Assembly (NCBI GenBank): GCA_036346375.1
Contig: CM070504.1
Span: 8,367,890 to 8,431,889 of the forward strand
Direction: 5' to 3'
Length of the DNA: 64,000 nucleotides
Source of the DNA: Guadua angustifolia
Taxonomy: Eukaryota; Streptophyta; Magnoliopsida; Poales; Poaceae
Position 1 is the stretch's first letter; each line of letters begins with the position of its first letter. A program made the position numbers and the translations under genes. Below, piece after piece: positions 21,080-33,725 of this stretch. Below the pieces are notes generated by a model. That model was not told where the DNA came from, did not search any database, and was given only the letters and a program-made list of their open reading frames with translations.

Positions 21080-24000
21080 ATGGCGAGCCAGGGCAAGCCC
21101 TCCTCCTCCGATCCGTAAGATCCCGCCCCGATCTAGTCCCCACCTCTAGGGGTTTCGCACTTTCGCTCTGGTTGATGATGGATTGTTTTGGGGATTTTTT
21201 TTGTGGTTTTTTTGGGGAATGGGAGCAGGAAGGGAAAGGACTACTCGACGGCGATCCTGGAGAGGAAGAAGTCGCCGAACCGGCTGGTGGTCGATGAGGC
21301 CACCAATGACGACAACTCCGTCGTCGCGTTGCACCCGGACACCATGGAGAGGCTCCAGCTCTTCCGTGGGGACACTGTCCTGCTCAAGGTCGGGACGCCT
21401 TTATCTCTGCGATTATTCCGTTTAGGTTGAATTCCGATGGCTTGAATTGTTATTTAGGGTACTGATCTGCGGTGGCTCTGTTGGATACTAGGAATTATGG
21501 TTTCATTGCGAGTGATTTATGGAGCTGTTGAGATTTTTTGGAGTTTAGATTACAAATACAACAACTACAACTAAGCCTTCTGTCCGAAACAAGTTAGTGT
21601 AGGCTAGGAATGGAACTCAATCAAAGTCAATAAAACTCCTAAACCTTCAATCTTAGGTCATGCTCTGGTATGTGGATCTTTAGCTTCCATACACTCACAT
21701 TCCAATCCCTCTCCCTCAAGTTCTTTTAACTACTTCTCACATCAGTCTTTGTCAATCTCTGCATCTCCTGCATCTTCTTATGTTTTCGAGATGCCTCAGG
21801 AAGCCTTCATTGGAGATGTCCAAATCATCTCAAACGATGTTGGACAATCTTTTCTTCAATTGGTGCTACCCAGTCCTATCCCATATATCATCATTGTGGA
21901 TTTTATCTCTCCTTGTATTACCATAAATCCATCGTAGCATACACATCTCTGTAACACTCATCTTTTGTACATATTATCTTTTTGTCGTCTAACATTTCGC
22001 TCTATACAACACCGTAGGTTTGATCGCTGTTCTATAGAACTTTTTAACTTTTAAGGGACTTTTCTATCACGTAGGACCCCAAATGCTTGGCACTATTTCA
22101 CCCATCCTGCTGATATCTTGTGGCTCACATCTTCATCAATCTTGCTATTACTCTGTAGCATCGATCCCAAATATCGAAAAGTTTTCTTCTTGGCTAATTT
22201 TCTGTCCGTACTAACATCTTCATCATTTGCCATAGCATTGTTGAAAACACACCTCATATACTCAGTTTTAGTCCTACTAAGTCTAAAGCCATTTGATTCT
22301 AAAATTTTCCTCCACAACTCCAGTCTTCTATCAGTACCTACCTTACTCTCATCAATTAGCACCATATCATCAACAAAAAGCACACACCATGGAATCTCTC
22401 TCCTTGTATGTACCGTGTGACTTCGTCCATCACTAGGGAAAAAATGTTGGGGCTTACTGTTGACCCTTGATGTAGTCATTTCTTAGTAGGAAAGTCACTA
22501 GTATAGCTATCACATGCTCTAACATTAAGTCACAACATTGTTGTACATATCCTTGATTAGGGTAATGTTCTTTATTGGGACTTTTCTTTTCAAGTGTCCA
22601 CTACATGACTTTTCTTGTCACTTTGCCATAAGCTTTCTCCAAGTCGATAAACACCATGTATATGTTCTTCATTTCGTCCCTATACCTTTCCATTAACTGT
22701 CGTGTCAAGAAGATATCCTCCGTGGTCGACCTCCCAAGCATAAAACCAACTTGGTTTACAACACCTTACCTACTTTTATCCCTTTTAAGGATTTTCTTAC
22801 TTTAGACTCTTGAATTCTTCGAACAAATCGCCTATTGGTGTCGTCAAGGGCATCATCTAGTTCAATCATACTATCCCTGTTGTCTTCGTTGTACAACTTG
22901 TTGAAGTAGTCTCTTCATCTATTCTTTACCTCGTTGTCGTTCACCAAAAGTCTATTAATGTCGTCTTTGATGCATGAAATCTCTCATCTTCCTTTCTCGA
23001 AAATTTCTCATCTTCCTTTCTCGAAGTTTAGCCATCTTGTACATGTCCTTCTCCCCTCCTTTGTACTCAACTTCTGATAATGATCCTTGACTCCTTGTAA
23101 ACCTTGCCCTGTGCCTGAATCACAACTTCCTTTGCATTCTTTTTTGTTGCTTTGTACTTTTGTATGTTGCTGTCACTCCTATCATGTTGCATGTGCTTGT
23201 AGCATGCCTTCTTCTGCTCGATAGCCTTTTGCACTTCCTCGTCCCACTACCATGAGTTTAGATTACAAATCTGTGGGAAAAAATTTCTCGTTTTGCTCGT
23301 TTCCATAAGCTTAGGTTTGTGGGGAATTTACTGTTTTGGTGGGGTATATTTAGGAATCTAGTGGGCTGGATTTCAGAGGGTTTTGGATTTACATATGGGG
23401 GTAAAATTACAGTCCATAACTCCATAGCTTCGGTACAAATTTGGTGCCTTAATTATGCTTTCATCAGTAATGTTACATCTTAACTTGGTAGGGCCTCCAA
23501 CCTTTAACCATGCCATGTTTGTTGAAATAGCTGCTTTTCTAGTGGTCAAGACTGAGTAAGCAATCTATTCAACTTGTCATGCTACACTGTGCTTTTTGGA
23601 TGTGTACCGTGTGGTTTATTGATTTCGAGTTGTCTAACTGTGCATATATGGAATTTTATGAATTTTTTTCTGTGTGCCATCTCAATTGTGATAGTTATTA
23701 CACTAGGTAATTTTGTAATGAGTCACTTCTTCTGTCATGCCATGAGGCTGACTGGTGGGAATAGATAATTTCAAGTTGGGAGTTAAAAACTTTAGCTTTC
23801 TCTTTTTCTTATTTACTTTAATCATGCCAGTAGCTGACGTTATTAAATTAATACCTGGGAGTTAAAAACTTCAGCTTTCTCCATTTATCATTTCCAATAT
23901 GCCAGTAGCAGATGTTATTAAAGTCCCTCCAGTTTGGAGCTATAGTACTTGCAACTGCCTATGTTAGGTTTCTGGTCATCATCTTCCATCTGAACCCTTT

Positions 24001-27000
24001 TTCTGCTCCCAAATTCTGAGTCTGCATTATAATTGTCTGGCAGTTATATTACTTATGAATTATGGATACTTCTCTGCTTATCTTTTTTTGTCCTTGTATG
24101 ATAACTCTTCTGTCAGCTAGTGCTTCATTATTGGCTGCTGACATTTGATCACTGCATTACAGGGTAAGAAGAGAAAAGACACTATCTGCATTGTGCTTGC
24201 AGATGACACGTGTGAGGAGCCAAAGATCAGAATGAACAAGGTTGTCAGGAAGAACTTGAGAGTGCGACTTGGTGATGTGGTTTCTGTTCATCAATGTCCA
24301 GATGTCAAATATGGGAAGCGTGTGCACACACTTCCAATTGATGACACGGTTGAAGGCATTACTGGGAACTTGTTTGACGCCTTCTTGAAACGTGATATTT
24401 CTCTATCACTAGTATTTTCTCTTATAAATTATTTTTGGACAGAAATTTCTACTGAGACCATGTGGTGTTCTAAAGTAGCTATACCAATTCAGTTTTTTGC
24501 CACAACATTTCCGCCCGATGTAACAACATGGATATATCCTGATAAATTAACTGAAATCACACCCATTGAGTGACTTAAGTGAAGATGTTCAAAGATTTAT
24601 TTATGTGGAAAGATTAGCTTTGTGGCACTCACAGATTCAGTTCTGAGTTGTCTAGATGTTAATACTGAATACTATTAATTTCTATGATGTGGTATTGCAG
24701 ACTCTAAACTACCATCTCGATCCATGAATATATATTACCTTACACTGAACCTTAATCAGATTTCTGCTACAAAACTATGGCATATATGATGTCTTGATAT
24801 GTCTGATGATTTTGTTTAATGAGCTACAGTTTTTTTTTTGGCCCACCTGCTAGTCTGCTTTATTATATCATTTTTTTACTAATATTGCTTTTGTCTGAAA
24901 CTTTTCAGCGTACTTTCTTGAAGCTTATCGTCCTTTGAGAAAAGGAGACCTTTTCCTTGTGAGGGGTGGAATGAGAAGTGTTGAATTCAAAGTTATAGAG
25001 ACTGACCCTGCAGAGTATTGCATTGTTGCACCTGATACAGAGATATTCTGTGATGGTGAGCCTGTTAAGAGGGAGGATGAGGAAAGACTTGATGAGGTTG
25101 GCTACGATGATGTTGGTGGAGTTAGAAAGCAGATGGCTCAAATCAGGGAGCTGGTTGAACTCCCACTGCGCCATCCCCAACTTTTCAAGTCTATTGGTGT
25201 GAAGCCCCCAAAGGGCATATTGCTGTTTGGACCACCTGGTTCTGGCAAGACCCTTATTGCTAGAGCTGTAGCTAACGAAACCGGTGCATTCTTCTTTCTG
25301 ATCAATGGCCCAGAAATAATGTCAAAGCTAGCAGGGGAGAGCGAGAGCAATCTCAGAAAGGCATTTGAAGAAGCTGAGAAGAATGCACCATCTATCATTT
25401 TCATTGATGAGATCGATTCCATAGCCCCAAAGAGAGAAAAGACTCATGGAGAAGTTGAAAGGCGCATTGTTTCACAGTTGTTGACTCTTATGGATGGGGT
25501 TAAATCTCGATCACATGTTATTGTTATGGGTGCTACAAACCGCCCAAACAGTATTGATCCTGCTCTTAGAAGATTTGGTAGGTTTGACCGGGAGATTGAT
25601 ATTGGGGTCCCTGATGAGGTTGGGAGGCTTGAGGTTCTCCGGATTCACACTAAAAACATGAAGCTGGCTGAAGATGTGAGTAGCCTTTTACTGATAATCT
25701 TTTGAATTTGACAATTTGGTTTTCTGTATGATTTCCCCGTCATTTGAATCCTTTTTATTGATTGCATTTTTTAATTATATTGCAGGTTGACTTGGAACAC
25801 ATTGCGAAGGACACTCATGGATATGTTGGTGCTGATCTTGCTGCCCTTTGCACTGAGGCTGCTCTCCAATGCATTCGTGAGAAGATGGATATTATAGATC
25901 TTGAGGATGAGACCATAGATGCTGAGATATTGAACTCTATGGCTGTTACAAACGACCATTTCAAGACTGCACTAGGGACAAGCAATCCATCTGCTCTCCG
26001 TGAAACTGTGAGTATCTCTAGGAGTAATCTCTTCATTGTTACTCGGATGCCTGTGTCCAAACAATTTTGCCAAATCGAACACCTCGAATCCGAGTAGCAT
26101 TTGCCGTGTCTAAAATTTTTTGCCGAATCCGACACCCCGAATCCAAGTTGGATTCCGACTCTCTTGTCCCTGTCGAAGTAACACTGAATCTCTTGGGCTA
26201 ATTTTGTATATTATGGTCAATTTGCACTTAATATGGAGGCTTACCTTCTAGCTGTCTTTTGAATTCAGGTTGTGGAGGTTCCAAATGTCTCTTGGGATGA
26301 CATTGGTGGTTTGGAGAATGTCAAGAGGGAGCTGCAGGAGGTATTTTATTGTTTTTTAGTTCATCTCCACCCTTAAATTGTTGTTTTGTAGCTCACTTCT
26401 TAACATGTTTGAAATTCTTTCAGACTGTCCAATATCCCGTGGAGCATCCAGAGAAATTTGAGAAGTTTGGCATGTCTCCCTCCAAAGGCGTTCTGTTCTA
26501 TGGCCCTCCTGGGTGTGGTAAGACTCTGTTGGCCAAGGCAATTGCTAACGAGTGCCAGGCTAACTTCATTAGTGTCAAGGGACCCGAGCTCCTTACCATG
26601 TGGTTTGGTGAGAGTGAGGCCAATGTACGTGAGATTTTTGACAAGGCTAGGCAATCAGCTCCATGTGTCCTCTTCTTTGATGAGCTAGACTCGATTGCTA
26701 CCCAGGTTGGTGGTGTCTCGTGTGTGTGTGTGTGTGCAGCTGTGACGAATGACTAAAGTTTGATGGTATTTTTTATGGCTGACAACTTTGAACCATGTTT
26801 CAGAGAGGAAGCAGTGTTGGTGATGCTGGAGGTGCTGCTGATAGAGTGTTGAATCAGCTGCTGACTGAGATGGACGGCATGAATGCAAAGAAAACTGTGT
26901 TCATTATCGGTGCTACTAACAGGCCAGACATCATAGACCCTGCCTTGCTTAGGCCAGGGCGTCTCGATCAGCTTATCTACATTCCTCTGCCTGATGAGCA

Positions 27001-27562
27001 ATCCAGGCTCCAGATCTTCAAAGCTTGCCTCAGGAAGTCTCCTGTCGCCAAGGATGTCGACTTGTCCGCTCTTGCCAAATACACCCAAGGGTTCAGTGGC
27101 GCGGATATTACAGAAATTTGTCAGCGGGCATGCAAGTATGCCATCAGAGAGAACATTGAAAAGGTGACTGTATTTTACAATGAAATTAAGTTTGCCTTGT
27201 TAGTTCTTTCAGATACAAAGTCATCTGGTTTTATACCAGTGCGCTAATGGAAATGTTGATTTCAGGACATCGAGAGGGAAAGGCGGAGTAGGGACAACCC
27301 TGAAGCCATGGAGGAAGACGTGGTGGATGATATCGCGGAGATCAAGGCTGCCCACTTCGAGGAGTCGATGAAGTATGCCCGCCGGAGTGTGAGCGACGCC
27401 GACATTCGCAAGTACCAGGCCTTTGCCCAGACGCTGCAGCAGTCTCGTGGATTTGGCAGCGAGTTCCGGTTCTCTGAGCAGCCGGCGGCTGGCGCTGGCC
27501 CTGCGGCCGATCCATTTGCATCCGCTGCCGCAGCAGCTGACGACGATGATTTATATAGTTAA
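21080..27562 (+). CDS. CDC48: CDC48 / p97 AAA+ ATPase
   Basis: Exons: 21080-21114, 21229-21388, 24163-24391, 24909-25675, 25786-26007, 26269-26340, 26424-26705, 26804-27163 and 27266-27562. All borders are GT-AG and the total of 2424 nt encodes 807 aa, the usual plant CDC48 length. The N domain (about 1-200) is followed by AAA domain D1 with Walker A GPPGSGKT (about 249-256) and Walker B IIFIDEID (about 304). D2 has GPPGCGKT (about 522-529) and VLFFDELD (about 578). Arg-finger regions are present and the acidic tail ends DDDDLYS. The hexameric segregase extracts ubiquitinated proteins from membranes and complexes in ERAD, cell division and chromatin turnover. Intron 2 is 2.8 kb because an RTE LINE entered it. 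No frame damage was seen. Confidence 0.97.
21541..23270 (-). mobile_element. RTE-type LINE, 5'-truncated and decayed, in CDC48 intron 2
   Basis: The element lies at 21558-23253 between 17-bp duplications GAGTTTAGATTACAAAT (21541-21557 and 23254-23270). It is antisense to CDC48. Its 3' end carries a short (TTG)-rich tail (GTTGTAGTTGTTGT on the minus strand), typical of plant RTE elements. Minus-strand text includes reverse-transcriptase segments NIYMVFIDLEKAY (near 22640) and WCVLFVDDMVLIDE (near 22370). The catalytic FADD is altered to FVDD. Frames are broken and the upstream endonuclease part is missing. Confidence 0.85.
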
Positions 27563-28067
27563 ATCCCTCTGTGCTATTAACTTAACGTGCTTACCTTCGG
27601 CATTATGCTATGTTAAACTTGAATCATATGTAAGACGGGAAAACCATGTACTGATTTTTAAGTTGATATTTTGGGAGATACTGGAAATCGTACCATCTGC
27701 CTTTTTTTTGCAACTGTTGTCACATGAACGCCTACCTTGCATCGGTCACGGTGTTGTTCTACTGAGCAATCACAAGAACAAACATTCTTTGAGGCAACAT
27801 CGGTTACAACTTTAAAAGACTAAATCATTTAAGTCATATGAACTTGAGCCTAATGGTTTAGTTAGCCATCTATTTCGTAGTCTTTTTCATCACATCAAAT
27901 TATGCTTACTTAGAAGCCGCCATTTATTCCAGACGAAATGCTATTTCTTTAGGGTTGACCATGTTTGATCAAACTTCTGGGCTCCAGAAGTTGATTTCCA
28001 ATAGAAGTTAAAGCCCAAAAAGGAGTGTTCAGCTGTAAACTAGCTCCTTCGTTCGAACCCCGGATTC
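27563..28067. other. CDC48 3' flank
   Basis: 3' UTR and downstream sequence; no further gene or repeat recognised. Confidence 0.5.
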
Positions 28068-28705
28068 CATGCAAGTAGGGGTGCAAACGGAGCGGATAAT
28101 TCCCGACCGACCGAAGACCGAATTCGTTTAAAATCCGATTCGAATCCGAAAAAATGATATCCGGTTATAGCGGATTCGATCCGATTGAATCGCCTATCCG
28201 AAAAAAATATGGGGTAAGATATGGAAAGAGAAGTATCCGATCCGTATCCGATCCATACCGCATATCCGAGATATCAGAAAAATATCGGTGTAAATGAGTG
28301 CAATAGATATCCGATAACAGATCCGATAAACATAAACATTCTACATCATATAAGTTCATATGTTGATTGGAATTATACTTGTACGCATATTATTCTTATA
28401 TAGGAAGGCAACTATTATTGAATTTGAAACACTTATATGTCTCCAAGGTTCTAGTAAAGTTTTGTGTATTTAATATGCGCGACATATATGGTTTCGCTTT
28501 CACGCATTATCCGACTAACTATTCAGAATCGAGACTACCGTATCCGAACGATCAGATTAAGCTCGATTCGCAATCAAGTAATCCAGATTCAGATTGAATC
28601 CGGCCACCGTCATATCCGATTCTATATTCGAGAAAAAATTTGGAATAGGATACGAAATGAGCGAAATCCGTCCGTATCCGATCCGTTTGCACCCCTACAT
28701 GCAAG
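28068..28705. mobile_element. non-autonomous hAT (Ds-like) element, 622 bp
   Basis: The element spans 28076-28697 with ends TAGGGGTGCAAACGG and its complement CCGTTTGCACCCCTA. An 8-bp duplication CATGCAAG flanks it at 28068-28075 and 28698-28705. The subterminal regions are full of ATCCGAT/CCGAATCC-type motifs, presumably transposase-binding sites. No transposase. Confidence 0.9.
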
Positions 28706-29025
28706 TGCTCACCAAAGTAAATTGGGGGCATACACGGGTAAGTTAAGCAGAACAATACATACCCACACTCTGAAAGCCGTGGAGCCTCCAGAGATCTCCA
28801 ATATATTCTCAGCGCATGTAGAGAATGTACACGTATGTGTGCATGGATTATGTATGCGTGTCTTGTACACTAAAAAAAGTGATTTTGGTGTGAATGTTTG
28901 ATCATATCTTTTGTAGTAAAGCAAGATATCCTCCGGCGCTCACGTCATCTAACCTTACGGCGGCGGGGAGGGCAGATTATGGATTTGGGGATTAGGATAA
29001 CCTATTACATTTCTCATATTAGAAG

Positions 29026-29683
29026 CATATCTAGTGAAATTCTTTCTTACTTTGAAAACTTCGTGAAACCCATGTATTTTAATTTTTTTAAAAAAATTAG
29101 CATATATAGAGGAGGTAAGATTCTATAATCCTGCAAAAATTGAAGACCAGACTCAATCGCATTTGAAAGGTATGAAAAAGACAAATTTAGCTTAAATAGT
29201 GATTTTCACTATTTAGCACTATTTATTAAGTTTCATGCACCAGCCAGTTCACCCAAAAGCTTAAGCTGAAGAGGAAAAGTGGGCAATTCACTTATACTTC
29301 AACACTCCCCCTCACGCACAGGCTCCCTCAGGCTTAGGACATGGAATAGAAGTGGGCTACAATTTTTTTTTTTAAATTGCGCCAACCGGGTCTTGAACTC
29401 GAGACCTCTTGGCTCTGATACCATATTAAGTTTCATGCACCAGCCAGTTCACCCAAAAGCTTAACTGAAGAGGAAAGGTGGGCAATTCACTTATACTTCA
29501 ACACTATTTATCTCGCTGTTTATCCTTTTATATCTTTCAAATGCGATTGTGTTTGGTTTTAAAATTTTGCAGGATTGTAGAATCTCACCTCCTCTATATA
29601 TGGTAATTATTTGAGATTTTTTTAAAACTTATACACTTAGGTTTCACAGAGTTTTTATGATAAAAGGGGTTTCATTGGATATG
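29026..29683. repeat. long inverted repeat (hairpin MITE) with an LTR element in its loop
   Basis: The left arm (29026-29195) pairs with the right arm (about 29515-29683). Matching blocks include GGAGGTAAGATTCTATAATC with the complement of GATTGTAGAATCTCACCTCC, and CATATATAGAGG. The SMART-like element at 29219-29508 occupies the loop. No target duplication was established. Confidence 0.65.
29219..29508 (-). mobile_element. miniature LTR retrotransposon (TRIM/SMART-like), 280 bp
   Basis: Terminal direct repeats of 80-81 bp (29224-29304 and 29424-29503) are flanked by the 5-bp duplication CTATT (29219-29223 and 29504-29508). On the minus strand the element begins TGTTGAAGTATAAG. It has a perfect PBS for initiator-Met tRNA directly after the 5' repeat (plus-strand GGCTCTGATACCA at 29411-29423) and a purine tract (GTGAGGGGGAG) directly before the 3' repeat. 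It is complete for retrotransposition signals but codes for nothing. Size and layout match the small grass LTR family called SMART/FRetro129; that identity is from memory. Confidence 0.88.
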
Positions 29684-29724
29684 TTGTCTAGATTTTAGGT
29701 GATAAAAAGAGGAAGAGAATTTTT

Positions 29725-30782
29725 TGCATTAGTAGGGATGCAATCGGCTCAAATTCTGTTGGATATTGCTTTTTTCATATCTTAAACTATATTTTTTATC
29801 AAATTTGGAGTCGGATATAGATAGTACTGGATACGAATATAGCGCGGATAATATCGGTCATGGATTCGAAGCGAATACGGAGCGAAATCGATACGATACT
29901 AGATATTTTTTGTCGGATATCGCGTGAAAATAGATATCGTATAAATCACATATATAGCAATGATTAATCAACCGTATGAATTCGATAAAGTTACAAGTCC
30001 GTCACAGAAATCCGACTATACTCCTTTTTCTCTTTTCTTTTCTTTTATTTTTCACCTTCCTTTTTCTTTCCTTCCTTTTCTTTCTTCTCCTTTTTTTTCT
30101 CTTTTCCTTTCTTCTTTCTCTTCCCTAGCCGAACTCCATTCCTCCTCTCATTCCTTTCTTCTTTCTTTCTCCTTGTTCCCTGTGACAGCCCCAAGCACGG
30201 CCTCCCTACGCGTCTACATCGGCCCTTGCGGCCTCCCTACGTCGATCCCCGCCCCGGCCCCTACGGCCTCCTAGTGCCAGCCCCTGTAGCCTCCCTGCGC
30301 TGCTCCCCGTGGCCTCGCTCCTTGCGCTGGCCCCTCTAATTCCTCCCTTCACCGGCCACGGCCGCAGCTTCTGTGCGCCGCTCCCGTTGCTACTGGGCAA
30401 GACGGGCGGAGAGTACTAGGCGGCAGTGAGATGGGTGGAAGGCACCGGGCGGCGGTGGGAGGGTGGCGGCAGGAGCAGCGGGACGGGTTGGGGCGCTGGG
30501 CGCCTTGGCTACTCAGCGGTGGGAGGGTCACTAGAGAGTGGTTAACCGAATAACTAGTAAGGCTCAGTCGGATATCCAAAAATTAATTGGCCGAATATAT
30601 GCGAGAAAAGGTTCGGAATATCCCAATCCAGCTGATACTGATCTCTCGAATTCAAAACAAAGTATCTAAAACTGATATCGAATCCAAGAACTATCCGAAA
30701 AAATTATACGAATCCAATACGAATATATCCGGTCGATCGGTCGGTTGAAAATTATCCGATCTGATTACACCCTATGCATGAG
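29725..30782. mobile_element. non-autonomous hAT element, 1042 bp, with GC-rich insert
   Basis: The element spans 29733-30774 with imperfect ends TAGGGATGCAATCGG and GATTACACCCTA. The 8-bp duplications are TGCATTAG and TGCATGAG (7 of 8 identical). Subterminal sequence is rich in ATCCGA motifs as in the neighbour at 28068. A pyrimidine-rich tract lies at 30015-30200. A GC-rich block at 30180-30530, unlike the AT-rich ends, could be captured host DNA; no protein was recognised in it. Confidence 0.75.
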
Positions 30783-30850
30783 TAAGAAAAGAGAAGGTGT
30801 CGTGGGTTAGAGGAAAACAAATGTGGAGAGGATGGCATGTGGGTTCTATG

Positions 30851-30955
30851 CAATAATTAATTTATTGTGGGTTATATAGAAATAAATTATATTAAAGTGT
30901 TTATAATTAATATATTGTGGGTTATATAGAAATAAACTATATTAAAGTATTTATA
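30851..30955 (+). repeat. 50-bp tandem duplication
   Basis: Two copies of a unit containing TATTGTGGGTTATATAGAAA in AT-rich intergenic DNA. Confidence 0.7.
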
Positions 30956-31023
30956 TCTAAAATCAGTCTTATCTAGTAACTTGCCATTAGGAATAAGCAC
31001 GCTGTGAACTTATTACGGTGTTC

Positions 31024-31181
31024 GTGTGGTGGTAATATTCGGGCATACAGTGTGCTTGCTGTGGTGGCCATTCATCACTATATTCTAAAAAAGATGTGTG
31101 GATGAGCACGTATTAGCTTGTACACATACGCCTTAATACTTTTTTCTAATGTTTTTTATTCGATTACAAGGAACACAGCAC
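31024..31181 (+). repeat. direct repeat flanking the MULE (left copy)
   Basis: This segment is repeated on the far side of the MULE at about 51227-51385. Shared blocks include AGTGTGCTTGC, GTGGTGG and ACACATACGCC. The MULE target site lies at the end of this copy. Confidence 0.65.
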
Positions 31182-31191
31182 CATACACGGA

Positions 31192-31445
31192 GAATTTTTT
31201 TTTAATAATACATTTTTTATTCGAAATTTCGAAAATATTCCACCGAAATTTTTTTTCAGAAATATACCTCTGTCGCCCGTCCAACGGGCGACAGGGACCT
31301 AAATAGAAAAATATACACGGCGACAGTGTGCGGCGTGACGTGGCCCCTGTCAGACGTCGAAAGTGCGACAGAGGAAAAAGGCACCTATCGCCGTCGAGCG
31401 TCTGACAGAGCCGAAGGCACTGTCGCACGCATTTAACATGCTACA
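31192..31445 (+). repeat. MULE left terminal inverted repeat
   Basis: Pairs with 50935-51152. The outer 100 bp are close to identical; the inner part carries indels. Several GCGACAG/CTGTCGC motifs recur and may be binding sites. Confidence 0.85.
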
Positions 31446-31638
31446 AGAGTCTGTCGACGCATTTAGCGTCACGGCGAACAACAGAATCTTGAAAATTTTG
31501 TATTTAATATTTTTGTTGACAATTTTTTGTAAATTGGTTGTACATAATTGATGTATTGAGCGGGAAGAATTAGAAATAAAACCTATTGTCTGTAATGAAT
31601 CGGAACATTTATTTTATTTCGTTAGTGATACGCATTTC

Positions 31639-31999
31639 ACTTAGGGTTTTAAGTAGCCTCGTAAGGTCCACGAATATGGCGAAAAATGACGGAAAAAGCA
31701 CAGGTGCCTCATAGCGTGGCATACCACTTCGATGCGGCGAGATGGTCGGACGTTGGGCGGCATTTTGTTACCAAAATCGGAAAAGGCACTCGCAGAACGA
31801 AAGCAGCGATGTCGTGGCCACTTAGGGGTTTTCGTAGCCCCGCGGGATAGGCCGGACATGGTCCGAAAAATACAGAAAAAATCAAGGGCGGCCTACGCAA
31901 TGCGGGCTACCACTTACGTATGGGCGAGATAGCCGGACGTTGCCTCGGTATTTTGTTGCGAAAATCGGAAAAAGCACTTGCGGCCACGAAACCATGGAA
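31639..31999 (+). repeat. 181-bp tandem repeat, two divergent copies, in the MULE
   Basis: Copy starts at 31639 and 31820. Shared words are ACTTAGGG, GATAGCCGGACGTTG/GATGGTCGGACGTTG and AAAATCGGAAAA. Non-coding subterminal region downstream of the GRF gene. Confidence 0.65.
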
Positions 32000-32213
32000 A
32001 CTTTTACGACGTCGAAAAATTTTGGAACTTTTTATGGAGGTTCCTGATATATCAGTGATATTACCATAAAAATTTCAAATGATTTGAAGATATGAGGAAT
32101 TTTTTAAAATTCAAACAATACATATATAAGGGCACATACACCGAAAGTTCAGATGATAAAATAAGCAATAGATTAGATGATATTACAAGGGCATTACAAC
32201 AGTGACGAACTAA

Positions 32214-33614
32214 CTAACGAAAGCACTGTTCGTCATGGTGGAACAAATGATCGTTCCGCCTATCTGGGTACAGCCAGAATGATGTAAGACATTTTCTGCA
32301 TATTACCTGACCCGTTCTAATATTGCGACCAGTCCTCGGACACCGCTCAATCCCTACTATGAAAGAACTCCATGGGGATCCGCAGTGCTCCCAGCTGTTG
32401 CCGATTGGGTGGCCTACGCCGTACGTCTCGGGTGTATAAGACATAACTTTTTGGTCTTTTTTATGTGGATTTCTGCCCTCCCAAATGGGCATGTCATCCC
32501 GATTCCCGGCGTCCCCTATGTTAATACCACGGGTTCCGGTTGGTCTCTGCGAACGCGTCAAGGATTTGTTGCGTCTTTGCGTTCCTCGGCCATTGCTTCC
32601 CTTGTCCCTTCTTCTTGAGAGGAGGAACCCTCTTGCACCTCTCTTTGTGTTGGCGTTGGCGAGATATGCGAGACGCCGCTCTGCTTTCGGCTCGCACTCC
32701 ACTATATGGTGCAGGAGCTTTGTGTTGGGCTTATCCTTGAACAACCGGAGCGTGCTCTGCGATCATCTGATATGCCCGCTTTGGTCGTTGAATAACACCG
32801 TAGGCGTACTCGGGGTTTGGCTTTTCTGGGCGGTAGTGGCACCACGGAGAGGGTTGCTCCCCCCAGTTATCCCATATAGGAAGCATGAGAAGTGGGTGGT
32901 ACGTCTCCGGGTCCACCCACTTGAAGTACCAGCACCGTTCATCCTCGGCCAAGGGGCACCGGTAGAATCTCCGGTCCGCTAGATCACCGTGGCATGTATC
33001 AACCACTGCCTCCAGGCCATGTACGCAAAGGTCGGGGCTTTCGGGTGGCCCTGGAGGAGGTTTCTCCTTTGACTTGAGCACATTCGCAAGTGTCCTTTTG
33101 AACTCCTGTGTGCGATGAACTATTTAGAAGCGCTAATTTGTGAGTTTAACATGAGTATAGCGCATGAAACTCACCGATTGTTTGGCCCTTGCACACCGCC
33201 CCGAGCTCAGTCGATCTAGAAAAGGACATATCTGGCGGCCTCTCCCACCGGGTGAAGTTCTCGGCGAAGCGGGGTTGGCGTCGTGGCGATTGTAGAGAAA
33301 TTAAGTGATCACGTCGTTAGGCCCGTCGATCCATTGGAAGAAGCAACACCGGTCCTTGTCTTTGAGAAAAGAAAGAACGATGCATGAGATGGTAGTGTTA
33401 CCCGATGTTGTGTGGGTGCGATGGGTTTACCTCGAGGTGCGGCCTATGAGAGTGAGTGTGGCGGCCGTCTCTCCATGGGTAGATCGCATCATCTTCGCCA
33501 GTAGGTTCGATCGCATTTGGGTCGAGGCAACTCCGCAGAAGCCGGGCGTCGGCGCAACTAGGATCGGGATATTCGGGTGGATGACTTCGCTTCAAGAGGC
33601 GTGAGAAACGACAT
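32214..33614 (-). pseudogene. MULE-borne GRF-type zinc-finger gene
   Basis: From an ATG at 33614 the leader frame soon meets a stop, and the text continues in another frame (33595-33400). A first zinc-finger segment ends in DRCCFFQWIDGPND near 33340. After an intron with donor at about 33171, a second finger (33060-32930) reads CVHGLEAV...RRFYRCPLAEDERC followed by WYFKWVDPE. This is the GRF pattern, a Cys/His zinc finger that binds nucleic acid in topoisomerases and nucleases. Basic text (32744-32214) follows in a third frame. At least two frameshifts or unrecognised introns break it. Its role in the MULE is unknown. Confidence 0.55.
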
Positions 33615-33648
33615 TGTGGTTTGGCTGTGTTGGATGTCTACCCTCGGA

Positions 33649-33659
33649 CTGTTTTATAG
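33649..33659 (-). promoter_or_regulatory. TATA box of the GRF gene
   Basis: CTATAAAACAG on the minus strand lies about 35-45 nt upstream of the ATG at 33614. This would leave a very short 5' UTR. Confidence 0.45.
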
Positions 33660-33725
33660 TGGTGGTGAGGGTTACTCCACACAATTATAGCTCTTCTTTG
33701 CGGCGTGTTGCGGCGTGTGCGGCGA

